NCBI RefSeq assembly: GCF_900102075.1
Contig: NZ_FNAV01000007.1
Span: 124,001-188,000 of the forward strand
Length of the DNA: 64,000 nucleotides
Direction of reading: 5' to 3'
From: Salipiger thiooxidans
Lineage (GTDB): Bacteria; Pseudomonadota; Alphaproteobacteria; Rhodobacterales; Rhodobacteraceae
Shown here: in pieces, positions 43,008-51,379 of the stretch
How the letters are laid out: each line of letters starts with the position of its first letter
Position numbering within the stretch: the first letter of the stretch is position 1
The notes under the pieces: model-generated
Told to the model about the DNA's origin: nothing
What the model saw: the letters and a program-made list of their open reading frames with translations, nothing else
Databases searched by the model: none
Position numbers and translations under genes: made by a program

Positions 43008-44668
43008 GCCGGATCGACCCCATCCGCCTGGAGGTGATGAAGAACGCCTTCGACGCCATTGCCGACGAAATGGCCCTGATGCTGATGCGCGCGGCCTATT
43101 CGCCCATCGTGCGCGACAGCATGGACTACTCGACCGCGCTCTGCGACGCCGACGGCCAGACGCTGGCGCAGGGCGTGACCACGCCGATGCACCTCGGCAG
43201 CTTCTACGACGCGATGCAGCACCTGATGCAGCGCTACGAGGGCGACATCCACCCGGGCGACGTCTTCATCGGCAACGACCCCTACGTGGCGGCGGGCCAG
43301 CACCTGCCCGACATCTACATCGTCGAGCCGATCTTCCACGAAGGCAGGCTCGTCGCCTGGACCACGACGCTTGCGCACCACGCCGACGTGGGCGGCATCG
43401 TGCCCGGCTCGAACGCGCTCGGGGCCGAGGAGATCTACCAGGAAGGGCTGCGGCTGCCGTTCCTCAAGCTCTACGATCAGGGCGTGATGAACGCCGCGAT
43501 CTGGGAGATCATCGGCCTCAACGTCCGCGTCCCCGAGATGGTGTACGGTGACCTGCGCGCGCAGATGGCGGCCAGCCACGCCGGGCGGCGGTCGTTCCTC
43601 GAGCTGGTGGCGCGGCACGGCATCGAAGACGTGCTGGCCTGCGCGCACGAGCTCCACGATTACGCCGAGCGCCTCGGCCGGGCCGAGATCCGCGACCTGC
43701 CGAACGGGACCTACCATTTCACCGACCACCTCGACGGGCTGGGCGAGAACCCCGAGCCCATCGTCATCCAGATCGCGCTGACCATCCACGACGACACCAT
43801 CAGCGTCGATTTCGCGGGCTCCTCGCCGCAGGTGAAGGGGGGCGTCAACACGCCGATCCCGTTCACCAAGGCCTCGGTCTACACGGCGCTGCGCTCGGTC
43901 ATGCTGTCGGACGTGCCGAACTGCCACGGCTTCGAGCGTGTCGTGACGGTCACCGCGCCCAAGGGCACGGTGGTGAACTCGGTACACCCGGCGCCCTGCG
44001 GCGCGCGGGGCATCACCGGCTACCGCATCATCGACGCCATGTTCGGCGCGCTGGCACAGGCGCTGCCTGACCGGGTGACGGCGGACGGCATGGGCGGCTC
44101 GACGGTGCCGACCTTCGCGGGCTACGAGGACGGGCGCGCCTTCGTCTTCTCGGAAACCGTGATGGGCACATGGGGCGCGACCTCGGCCCATGACGGGCAG
44201 GTGGGCGTCCCGCACATGGGCGCCAACCAGGCCAACGTGCCGGTCGAGATGATCGAGGCCTCCTACCCGCTGCGCATCCGCCGCTACGGCATCGTGCAGG
44301 ACACCGGCGGCGCCGGGCGTCACCGAGGCGGGCCGTCGTTCATCCGCGAATACGAGTACCTCGGCGAGACCGAGGGCGTGATGTCGCTGCGCTCGGACAA
44401 GCGGGATTTCCTGCCACACGGGCTTTACGGCGGGTCCGAGGGCACCGGGCCGGTCAACATCCTGATCCGCGACGGCATCGAGACGATGCTGCCGGTGCTG
44501 GTAACCCAGCCCTACGCGATGAAGAAGGGCGACGTGTTCCGCCATATCTCGCCCTCGGGCGGCGGCTTCGGCCCGGCGGCGGAGCGCCCCGAAGCCGAGG
44601 TGCGCAGCGATCTCGAGGCGGGGCTGATCTCGGAAGAGGTCGCACGGCGGGACTTCGGCCTGGTCTGA
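43004..44668 (+). CDS. Hydantoinase/oxoprolinase B-type subunit (HyuB family), second copy
   Basis: The 554-residue HyuB starts IDPIRLEVMKNAFDAIADEM and has D-Y-S-T-A-L-C-D-A-D-G-Q-T-L-A-Q-G near 40-56 and the metal-site block GNDPYVAAGQHLPDIYI (about 88-104), where one extra residue splits the usual G-G-x-H spacing compared with the first copy. The C-terminal GAGRHRGGPSFIREY block is conserved. It completes the second pair. About 30 residues longer than copy one. Last gene of the operon; no clear terminator is seen before the SDR remnant. Confidence 0.92.
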   Translation: MSRIDPIRLEVMKNAFDAIADEMALMLMRAAYSPIVRDSMDYSTALCDADGQTLAQGVTTPMHLGSFYDAMQHLMQRYEGDIHPGDVFIGNDPYVAAGQHLPDIYIVEPIFHEGRLVAWTTTLAHHADVGGIVPGSNALGAEEIYQEGLRLPFLKLYDQGVMNAAIWEIIGLNVRVPEMVYGDLRAQMAASHAGRRSFLELVARHGIEDVLACAHELHDYAERLGRAEIRDLPNGTYHFTDHLDGLGENPEPIVIQIALTIHDDTISVDFAGSSPQVKGGVNTPIPFTKASVYTALRSVMLSDVPNCHGFERVVTVTAPKGTVVNSVHPAPCGARGITGYRIIDAMFGALAQALPDRVTADGMGGSTVPTFAGYEDGRAFVFSETVMGTWGATSAHDGQVGVPHMGANQANVPVEMIEASYPLRIRRYGIVQDTGGAGRHRGGPSFIREYEYLGETEGVMSLRSDKRDFLPHGLYGGSEGTGPVNILIRDGIETMLPVLVTQPYAMKKGDVFRHISPSGGGFGPAAERPEAEVRSDLEAGLISEEVARRDFGLV

Positions 44669-44772
44669 GCTCCGCGCCGGGCCCCTGTCGGGCCCGGTGT
44701 CGCGACCCCTGCGGGGCGCGTGCAGAATGGAGAGCGGGACATCGGCCTTCAGCTTCGGGGCCGGACCGCCCG

Positions 44773-45012
44773 GTCACGGTGAACTGCATCGCGCCGGGGC
44801 GTCTCGAGAGCCCAGATCCACGAGCGCCTGCATCCGAGCCAGGCCTCGCGCGAGGCCTGTATTGCGGCGCATATCGCCGCGGGCCGCTTCGGTGCGGCGG
44901 ACGAGGGGACGAGGGCGCGGCGGTGATCTGCTTCCTTGCCTGCGCGCCCGTGCGCTGCGTCACGGGCGTCACCCTCCGGGTGGACGGCGGCACCATGCGG
45001 ACGTCGTCCTGA
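44773..45012 (+). pseudogene. Decayed C-terminal fragment of an SDR gene
   Basis: Reading frames in this 357-base gap spell the end of a short-chain dehydrogenase in pieces: VTVNCIAPGRLES from 44773, then HIAAGRFGAADEGT in a shifted frame near 44868-44910, then GAAVICFLA and VTGVTLRVDGGTMRTSS back in the first frame to the TGA at 45012. The order matches a normal SDR C-terminus, but the N-terminal half with its NAD loop and Ser-Tyr-Lys site is missing and at least two frame changes are needed. The rest of the gap (44669-44772 and 45013-45025) shows nothing. Confidence 0.7.
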
Positions 45013-45025
45013 GGCGACTGGGCCG

Positions 45026-45793
45026 TCAGCGCCGGTTGAAGATCACCGCCGCCAGCCAGCCCGCGAGCAGCGCGATCAGCGACGCCGCGATGCCGTAAAG
45101 CAGACCGTAATCCTGCGCGGCCCGGTAGATCAGCCGCTGTACCGAACTCTTGCGCACTGGCAGGTCCACGTCGGAGCGGCTGAGCACCAGCCCGTCCTTC
45201 AGCAGGAACACCCGCACGTCGTAGGTGCCGGGCACGAGGCTCACCGGCAGCGGGATCCGCGCCTCGAAGAGCACGCCCTCGGTGAGCTCGACGATGCCTT
45301 CCTCGAGCGTGATGCGGTGGCTGTCAGCCGTGATCCGGTGCATCGCGTCGATGTAGAGCTGGGTTTCCTCCTCGGTTCCGAGACCGGTGGGGGCGGGGAT
45401 GTAGGTGCTGGGCGCGATGCCGTGGCGCAGGTTCTCGACCGGGTCGACGATCTCGTCCAGCGGGCCGGAACTGGCGACGGTGTAGAAGCTGGGCATCCAC
45501 GCGAACTGGGCTTCGCCGGTGAACACCCAGATGCCCGCGACCTGCTCCTTCTGGCGAAGGGTGGCGCGGCCGGGCGGACCGGTGACGGTGATCACCACGT
45601 CGTAGTCGCCGGGCGTGCCGCCGGCGGGGGCGCCGAAGATCAGCAGCTCGGCGCCGTGGAAGCCGGTGTTGATCTCGACCTCGTCAAGGCTGAGCGCGAA
45701 GGTGGCGCGGGGCGGCTCGGGCGCGTCGTCGGCGGCGATAGCGGGCACGGGCGAAAGCGCCAGCGCGAGGAGAAGCGCCGCGGCGCGCCTCAC
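45026..45793 (-). CDS. TIGR02186-family membrane-anchored periplasmic protein
   Basis: The 255-residue protein has a signal peptide (cleavage near AIA-AD, residue 21), a beta-rich exported domain (about 25-220) and one C-terminal helix (about 232-251) with a short basic tail, so the bulk faces the periplasm. It matches the alphaproteobacterial TIGR02186 family (Alph_Pro_TM), usually found next to TauE/SafE permeases, as here (four-base overlap). Function is not established; a partner or gate for anion export is a reasonable inference. Last gene of the minus-strand sulfatase/TTT operon. Confidence 0.87.
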   Translation of the reverse strand: MRRAAALLLALALSPVPAIAADDAPEPPRATFALSLDEVEINTGFHGAELLIFGAPAGGTPGDYDVVITVTGPPGRATLRQKEQVAGIWVFTGEAQFAWMPSFYTVASSGPLDEIVDPVENLRHGIAPSTYIPAPTGLGTEEETQLYIDAMHRITADSHRITLEEGIVELTEGVLFEARIPLPVSLVPGTYDVRVFLLKDGLVLSRSDVDLPVRKSSVQRLIYRAAQDYGLLYGIAASLIALLAGWLAAVIFNRR

Positions 45794-46695
45794 CGCGTTG
45801 CCTCCCAGAAGAGCGCGAAGGGCTCGGACGGCATGCGGATCAGGTCGACCGCGACCTTGGCGCTGACCGCGAGCACGAGGATCGAGAGCAGGATGCGCAC
45901 CTGCTCGCCGCGCAGCCGGGCGCCGAAGCGGGTGCCGATCTGTGCGCCCACCACGCCGCCCACCAGCAGCAGCAGCGCCAGCACGATGTCGACCGTGTGG
46001 TTGGTAGCCGAGTGCATCACGGTGGTGAAGACCGACACGAAGGTGATCTGGAAGAGCGAGGTGCCGACCACGACCTTGGTGGGCATCTTCAGCAGGTAGA
46101 TCATCGCGGGCAGCATGATGAAGCCGCCGCCGACGCCCATGATCGCCGCGAGCACCCCGCAGAGCACCCCCACCAGCAGCGGCGGGATGGCCGAGATGTA
46201 GAGCCCCGAGGTGCGGAACTTCATCTTGAGCGGCCAGCCCTGTCCCCAGCCGTGGCGGCGCCTGCGGGGCTTGCGGGTGCCGCGCAGGGCGTTGAGGCTC
46301 TCGAAGAACATCATCGCGCCGATGAAACCGAGGAAGACCACGTAGAAGAGCTGCACCGCGAGGTCGATCTGCCCCAGCGAGCGCAGGAAGGCGAAGAGCC
46401 AGACCCCCAGCGTCGATCCCGCGAGGCCCCCCAGCAAGAGCACCGTCCCCATCCGGATGTCGAGCGTCTTGCGGCGCCAGTGGGCCAGCGCTCCGGAACA
46501 GGACGAGGCGACGATCTGCACCGCCTGCGTCGAGACTGCCACTGCGGGCGGAATGCCGATGAAGAACAGCAGTGGGGTCAGGATGAAGCCGCCGCCGACT
46601 CCGAACAGGCCCGACATGATCCCGACGACTCCGCCCAGTCCCACGATGAGGAACAGGTTCACCGGAATTTCGGCTACGGGGAGATAAATGTGCAT
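45790..46695 (-). CDS. TauE/SafE-family permease, probable sulfite/sulfate exporter
   Basis: This 301-residue membrane protein has two halves with the motifs MSGLFGVGGGFILTP (28-42) and MGVGGGFIMLP near 193, each opening a four-helix unit, and a basic middle loop (RGTRKPRRRRHGW near 138-150). It follows a TctA gene by 19 bases and overlaps the TIGR02186 gene. In an operon with a sulfatase, export of released sulfate or sulfite is a sensible role (inference); the family is known for sulfite and organosulfonate export. Confidence 0.9.
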   Translation of the reverse strand: MHIYLPVAEIPVNLFLIVGLGGVVGIMSGLFGVGGGFILTPLLFFIGIPPAVAVSTQAVQIVASSCSGALAHWRRKTLDIRMGTVLLLGGLAGSTLGVWLFAFLRSLGQIDLAVQLFYVVFLGFIGAMMFFESLNALRGTRKPRRRRHGWGQGWPLKMKFRTSGLYISAIPPLLVGVLCGVLAAIMGVGGGFIMLPAMIYLLKMPTKVVVGTSLFQITFVSVFTTVMHSATNHTVDIVLALLLLVGGVVGAQIGTRFGARLRGEQVRILLSILVLAVSAKVAVDLIRMPSEPFALFWEATR

Positions 46696-46714
46696 CCTGC
46701 CCTTGCCTGAGTGG

Positions 46715-48190
46715 TCACATCTTCCTGGAGAGGACCATTACCAGCAGGCCCACGATGCACAACCCGAGAAAGGCCGCAGAGATTGGGGATGTGACGAAGG
46801 TGCTGAAGTCTCCGCGCGAGAGCAGCAGCGCGCGGCGGAAGTTCTCTTCCATCATCGGCGACAGGATGAAGGCCAGCACCAGCGGCGCCGGCGGAAAGCC
46901 GAGCCGCGCCATGATCAGGCCGAAGATCCCGAAACCCAGCACCAGGTAGATGTCGACCACCGAGGAGTTGATCGAGTAGACGCCGATCGACACGAGCACC
47001 AGGATGATCGGGAAGAGCGCGTTGTAGGGCACCTGCAGAAGCCGGGTCCAGATCCCCACGAAGGGGATGTTGAGCAGCACCAGCAGCAGGTTGCCGACGA
47101 AGAAGCTGACCACGAGCCCCCAGAACATCGTCGGGTTCTCGGCGATGAAGGTGGGTCCCGGCGTGATGCCGTGGATCATCAGCGCGCCGATCATCACCGC
47201 CATCACCGCGTCGCCGGGCACGCCCAGCGTCAGCGTCGGGATGAAGGCCGCCTGCGCGGTGGCGTTGTTGGCGCTTTCCGGCGCGGTCAGCCCCTCGATC
47301 CTGCCCTTGCCGAAGAGCTGCGGCACGCGGCTCAGGCGCAGCTCGACCGCGTAGGCCATGAACGAGGCCATGGCGGCGCCGGCGCCGGGCAGGATGCCCG
47401 CCACCGCGCCGATGGCCGAACCGCGGCCCATGGCGGGGACGGACCGGCGCCATTCCTCGCGGGTGGGCAGCATGGTGGAGAAGGTGAAGCGCTCGAAGCT
47501 GGTCGAGTGGCTGCGCATCGCGATGGTCGAGATGATCTCGGAGACGCCGAAGACGCCCATTGCGACCGCCACGATGTTGAGCCCGTCGGCAACCGCGGGC
47601 AGGCCGAAGGTGAAGCGGAAGATGCCCGAGGTGACGTCCTGCCCGACGATGCCGAGGATCAGCCCGATCACCACCATCGAGAGCGATTTCAGCATGTCGG
47701 AGCCGCCCACGGCGGCGGCGGCAAAGAGCGCGAAGACCATGAGCGAGAAATACTCGGCTGCGCCGAACTCGAGCGCGAAGCGGGCCAGCACCGGCGCAAA
47801 GGCCGCGACGAGCACGATGCCCACCATCGAGCCCACCAGCGAGGCGATGGCGGTCATGAAGAGTGCCACCGAGGCGCGGCCGTTCCTGGCCATCGGGTAG
47901 CCCTCGAGGCAGGTGACGGCGGCGGCGGGCGTGCCCGGCAGGTTCAGCAGGATCGAGGCGGTCGAGCCGCCGTATTGCCCGCCGTAGTAGATCCCCGCGA
48001 GCATGATGATCGCCTCGGAGGGCTCGATGTAGAAGGTCAGCGGCAGCAGCATGGCGATGGCGGGCAGCGGCCCGATGCCGGGCAGCACGCCCACGACCAT
48101 GCCGAGGCTGACGCCGATGAAGCAGTAAAAGATGGCCGACCAGCTCAGCGCGATGCTGGCGCCGTCCGCGAGGTTTGAGAGAAGTTCCAT
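46715..48190 (-). CDS. Tripartite tricarboxylate transporter large permease, TctA family (module A)
   Basis: The 491-residue protein has about 12 helices and TctA signatures: the G-V-L-P-G-I-G-P-L-P-A-I-A block near 35-47, Y-Y-G-G-Q-Y-G-G-S-T-A-S-I-L-L-N-L-P-G-T-P near 68-88 and the mirrored G-A-V-A-G-I-L-P-G-A-G block near 260. It moves the substrate across the inner membrane using the ion gradient. It lies in an operon TctC, sulfatase, TctB, TctA, TauE, TIGR02186, so the cargo is probably a sulfate ester (inference). Confidence 0.95.
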   Translation of the reverse strand: MELLSNLADGASIALSWSAIFYCFIGVSLGMVVGVLPGIGPLPAIAMLLPLTFYIEPSEAIIMLAGIYYGGQYGGSTASILLNLPGTPAAAVTCLEGYPMARNGRASVALFMTAIASLVGSMVGIVLVAAFAPVLARFALEFGAAEYFSLMVFALFAAAAVGGSDMLKSLSMVVIGLILGIVGQDVTSGIFRFTFGLPAVADGLNIVAVAMGVFGVSEIISTIAMRSHSTSFERFTFSTMLPTREEWRRSVPAMGRGSAIGAVAGILPGAGAAMASFMAYAVELRLSRVPQLFGKGRIEGLTAPESANNATAQAAFIPTLTLGVPGDAVMAVMIGALMIHGITPGPTFIAENPTMFWGLVVSFFVGNLLLVLLNIPFVGIWTRLLQVPYNALFPIILVLVSIGVYSINSSVVDIYLVLGFGIFGLIMARLGFPPAPLVLAFILSPMMEENFRRALLLSRGDFSTFVTSPISAAFLGLCIVGLLVMVLSRKM

Positions 48191-48211
48191 GACGCCTGTC
48201 TCAGTCCTGTC

Positions 48212-48703
48212 TCAGTAGAGCTTGAAGGGAAGGCCGAAGCCGAGCACGAAGATCACCCAGGCGCCGACCGGCGCCAGCAGCGCGATCACCACGAGCCGCC
48301 TGAGGTCGGGCTTTTCCGCCGCAAGTCCCGAGATCAGCACCAGCGCGAAGGTCGCGATCAGCAGGCCGGCGGTCTCGAGCAGCGCCGCGAAGGCCGCGAT
48401 GCCGAGCGGCACCAGCAGCATCGGCCGCAGCCGGTGCCAGCGCTCGGCCCAGTCGAGGGTCTCGGGCACGGGCGTCTCGGCCTCGTCGCTGCGCACCGGG
48501 AACAGCCCCTGCAGCAGCGTGATCGCCAGCCCCAGCAGGATCGCGCCGGCGCCGAGGAGCATCGGGAAGAAGCCCGCGTCCATGCGGCGCAACGACCCGA
48601 TGCCGTAGCCGAGCGAGGTCACGGTGACGGCGATGCCGATGGCCAGCATGATGGCACCGGAGATCAGCCCGCCCGGATCCGGGGCAAAGGTCCTGCGTGT
48701 CAT
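48212..48703 (-). CDS. Tripartite tricarboxylate transporter small permease, TctB family (module A)
   Basis: The 163-residue protein has four helices (about 13-32, 45-65, 95-125 and 135-158) and the TctB start pattern G-x-I-S-G-A-I-M-L with R-R-M-D-A-G-F-F-P near 40-48 (family G-x-G-x-F-P). I start at ATG 48703, 22 bases after the sulfatase stop; the open frame to the right belongs to the sulfatase gene in another frame. Partner of the TctA at 46715-48190. Confidence 0.9.
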   Translation of the reverse strand: MTRRTFAPDPGGLISGAIMLAIGIAVTVTSLGYGIGSLRRMDAGFFPMLLGAGAILLGLAITLLQGLFPVRSDEAETPVPETLDWAERWHRLRPMLLVPLGIAAFAALLETAGLLIATFALVLISGLAAEKPDLRRLVVIALLAPVGAWVIFVLGFGLPFKLY

Positions 48704-48725
48704 GTCGTTCCTCCCGTGGTCGTGC

Positions 48726-50210
48726 TCAGGCCGATCCCACCGCGACCGCCGGGTCGCTGGCCGGAACCTGCGGATAGTGAAAGCCGCGCTGCCCGGACAG
48801 CCCGCGATTGTCGGGGGTGGTGTCAGCGGGTTCGGGCAGACCCACGAAGCGGTCGCCGTCCACCATCTCGAGATCGCTGCCGTAGAGATGGCCGCGCAGC
48901 AGCGCCTTGAGCCGGTCCAGCGTCTCGGCCTGCGCCGGGTCGGCGGCAAGGTCATGGCCTTCGCGCGGGTCCTCCATCATGTCGAAGAGCTGGAAGCGGT
49001 TGCCGGCGGGGTACCAGATCAGCTTGTGCTGGCGGTCCCGGATCATCCGCGTCGCCTTTGCGCCGGACTGGCTCTCGCCGTAGAGGTGGTCGCGGGTGTC
49101 GGGCGCCAGCAGCGAGCAGCCCTCGACGCCCTCGGGGATGGCCACCCCCGCCATATCGAGCATCGTGGGCATGAGGTCATGCAGCGCCACGAGCCTGTCG
49201 CTGGTGGCATTGCGCCCGATGCGGTCGTGCGTGCGGGTGTCGATGACCAGGAGCGGCACGTTGGCCGAGGCGTCGTACATCAGCCGCTTGCCGAACATGC
49301 CGTGGTCTCCCAGCATGTCGCCGTGATCCGAGCAGAAGACGATGATCGTGTTGTCGAGGATGCCCTCCTCGCGCAGCGTGCCGATCAGCAGCCGGATCTG
49401 GTGGTCGATGTGGGTGCAGAGCGCGTAGAACGCCCGACGGGTGTCGGCGAGCTGCTCGGGCGGCAGCGTCGCGTAGTAGCCCCGGACCGAGCGCAGGAGC
49501 GCCGGCATCGCCGCGGTCTCTGCCGACCAGTCGCTCTCCAGCGGCGCGGCGACGCTGCGCCTTGCGTAGCGGTCGAAGTAGCGCTGCAGCGGCACCAGCG
49601 GCGGGTGCGGGTGGGTGTAGGAGACGTGCCAGAAGCCGGGCCGCGTGGGGTCGCGGCGCCGGATCTGCCGCGCGGCGGTGCGCGTGGTCCAGTTGGTCAC
49701 GTGCAGGTCGTCGGCAAGGTGCCAGGTGTTCCAGCCGTATTCGTTGTTGCTCATGCCGTGGGCGAATTGCTCGCCCGGGTGGCCGGCGTCGGCGAGGGAC
49801 ATCTCGTAATCGTCGGGACCGCCGAGGTGGCCACGGCCTTCCTCGGCCAGCAGCGCGTCGTCAAAGCCGATGCGGTCGCGGGGCGGGTAGACGTGCAGCT
49901 TGCCGATGGCGCCGGTCTGGTAGCCCGCGGCAGAGAAGGTCCCGGCCAGCGTCCGGGCCTTGGCGGGCATGCGCAGCGCAGGCTGGAAATCGCGGTCGCC
50001 GTGGCCGCGCGCGGTGAGGCCTGTCATCATCGAGCGGCGCGAGGGGATGCAGATCGGCGTTTCGGCATAGCAGTTGCGGTAGAGCGTGCCGGAACGCGCC
50101 AGCATGTCGAGCGTCGGGGTCTCTATGTCGGGATGGCCCATGCAGCCCAGCAGGTGTGCGGGCCACTGGTCCACGGTGACGAAAAGGACATGCGGTTGAT
50201 CGGACATCAT
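48726..50210 (-). CDS. Sulfatase (type I, formylglycine-dependent), cytoplasmic, choline-sulfatase-like (module A)
   Basis: This 494-residue enzyme has the formylglycine motif C-x-P-S-R with C54 (ICIPSRRSMMTG), an N-terminal metal Asp in VTVDQ (14) and the second metal block IVFCSDHGDMLGDHG near 285. It would hydrolyse a sulfate ester to an alcohol and sulfate. There is no signal peptide, so it acts inside the cell on an imported ester. Layout resembles choline sulfatase (BetC) but no choline genes are near. It sits between the TctC and TctB genes of one transporter, which argues that transporter and enzyme share a substrate. No formylglycine-generating enzyme gene is in the window. Confidence 0.9.
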   Translation of the reverse strand: MMSDQPHVLFVTVDQWPAHLLGCMGHPDIETPTLDMLARSGTLYRNCYAETPICIPSRRSMMTGLTARGHGDRDFQPALRMPAKARTLAGTFSAAGYQTGAIGKLHVYPPRDRIGFDDALLAEEGRGHLGGPDDYEMSLADAGHPGEQFAHGMSNNEYGWNTWHLADDLHVTNWTTRTAARQIRRRDPTRPGFWHVSYTHPHPPLVPLQRYFDRYARRSVAAPLESDWSAETAAMPALLRSVRGYYATLPPEQLADTRRAFYALCTHIDHQIRLLIGTLREEGILDNTIIVFCSDHGDMLGDHGMFGKRLMYDASANVPLLVIDTRTHDRIGRNATSDRLVALHDLMPTMLDMAGVAIPEGVEGCSLLAPDTRDHLYGESQSGAKATRMIRDRQHKLIWYPAGNRFQLFDMMEDPREGHDLAADPAQAETLDRLKALLRGHLYGSDLEMVDGDRFVGLPEPADTTPDNRGLSGQRGFHYPQVPASDPAVAVGSA

Positions 50211-50242
50211 CCACCTCGGGTAATCGGTACGTTCTTGGAAGG

Positions 50243-50267
50243 CGGGCGCCGGATCGTCCGGCGCCCG
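50243..50267 (-). promoter_or_regulatory. Intercistronic stem-loop between TctC and sulfatase genes
   Basis: CGGGCGCCGGA (50243-50253) and TCCGGCGCCCG (50257-50267) form a perfect 11-bp stem with a three-base loop, 10 bases after the TctC stop. No T-run follows on the minus strand. It probably protects the TctC mRNA or lowers expression of the downstream genes. Confidence 0.55.
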
Positions 50268-50277
50268 CGGGGCGGGC

Positions 50278-51264
50278 TCAGTTGCGGCTGGCGCCCGACA
50301 TCTCGACCAGCTCGCCGAGTGTGCCGGCCTGCTCGGTCACGAAGGCGGTGAAGTCCTCGGGGCTGCCGCCGACAAGGCCGATGTTCAGCGCTTCGAAGCG
50401 TTCCCGGATGTCGGGGCGGCCGAGGATCTCGTCCAGCGCGCCGTTGACCGTCTCGATGATCTCGGGGTCGGTGCCCTTGGGCGCCATGATCCCGTGCCAC
50501 GATGTGTAGACCATGTCGACGCCCTGTTCCCTGACCGTGGGCACGTCGGGCAGGGCGGCGACCCGCTCTTCCGAGGTGACCGCGAGCGCGCGCAGGGTGC
50601 CGTCCTTGATCATCGGCACCACCGTGCCGTCGATCATCACGCCGACCTCGCCGCTCATCAGCGCGGTGCGTGCGGGGGCCGAGCCCTGGTAGGGAATGTG
50701 CAGCGCCTCGATGCCCGCGAGCGAGCGGAAGAGCTCGAAGGCGAGGTGCTGCGCGGTACCGACACCGGCGGAGGCGTAGTCGATATACTCGGGGTCCTCC
50801 TTGGCGCGGGCAATCAGGTCGGGCAGGTCCGCGACCTCTTCCAGACGGGGGCCGACCGCCATCACCAGCGGGATCGAGGTGATCTGGATCACCGGGTCGA
50901 AATCCTCGAGCGGGTCGTAGACGAGGTTGTCGTAGACGTGCGGGTTGATGCCCATGGTGGCGATGTCGCCGACCACGAGCGTATAGCCGTCGGGCTCGGC
51001 GCGCGAGGCTTCGCCCACGCCTACGGTGCCACCGGCGCCGCCGCGGTTCTCGATCACCACGGGCTGGCCCAGCACTTCGGAGAGCGGCTCTGCGAGGGTG
51101 CGCGCGATCAGGTCGGTGTTCCCGCCCGGCGGGTAGGGCACGATGATGTTGACGGGCTGTTGCGGCCAGCCGTCCTGCGCGAGGGCGGGCGCGGCGGACA
51201 GGCCGAACGCGGCGGTTCCGGCCAGCATCAGGGCACGACGGGTGATGGTGAGCATTCGGGTCAA
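50278..51264 (-). CDS. Tripartite tricarboxylate transporter substrate-binding protein, TctC family (module A)
   Basis: The 328-residue protein has a signal peptide with a twin Arg (TRRALMLAGTAAFGL; cleavage near ALAQ, residue 30) and TctC motifs VNIIVPYPPGGNTDLIAR (38-55), NRGGAGGTVGVGEASRAEPDGYT (73-95, a phosphate-loop-like substrate site) and the Y-A-S-A-G-V-G-T-A-Q-H-L block near 163. I use the TTG at 51264, five bases after GGAGGAGG; ATG 51255 is possible but sits 14 bases from it. First gene of the operon and divergent from a LysR gene. Confidence 0.92.
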   Translation of the reverse strand: MTRMLTITRRALMLAGTAAFGLSAAPALAQDGWPQQPVNIIVPYPPGGNTDLIARTLAEPLSEVLGQPVVIENRGGAGGTVGVGEASRAEPDGYTLVVGDIATMGINPHVYDNLVYDPLEDFDPVIQITSIPLVMAVGPRLEEVADLPDLIARAKEDPEYIDYASAGVGTAQHLAFELFRSLAGIEALHIPYQGSAPARTALMSGEVGVMIDGTVVPMIKDGTLRALAVTSEERVAALPDVPTVREQGVDMVYTSWHGIMAPKGTDPEIIETVNGALDEILGRPDIRERFEALNIGLVGGSPEDFTAFVTEQAGTLGELVEMSGASRN

Positions 51265-51347
51265 GGGGTCCTCCTCCTTCGGTCGACGGTCCAGAGTGTG
51301 GGTCTGGATGGAACTGATAAGTGTTGTCAGGGATACCTAATTGGGAA

Positions 51348-51362
51348 ATAAGCGATGCTTAT
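51348..51362. promoter_or_regulatory. LysR-type operator in the TctC/LysR divergent promoter (module A)
   Basis: ATAAGC-GAT-GCTTAT (51348-51362) is a perfect 6-bp inverted repeat and fits the T-N11-A consensus exactly. A related GATAAG lies at 51316-51321, in position to be the weaker activation half-site. The palindrome is 17 bases before the LysR ATG and the pair lies between LysR and the divergent TctC gene. Confidence 0.65.
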
Positions 51363-51379
51363 CATTCGGCGGAGGCACC

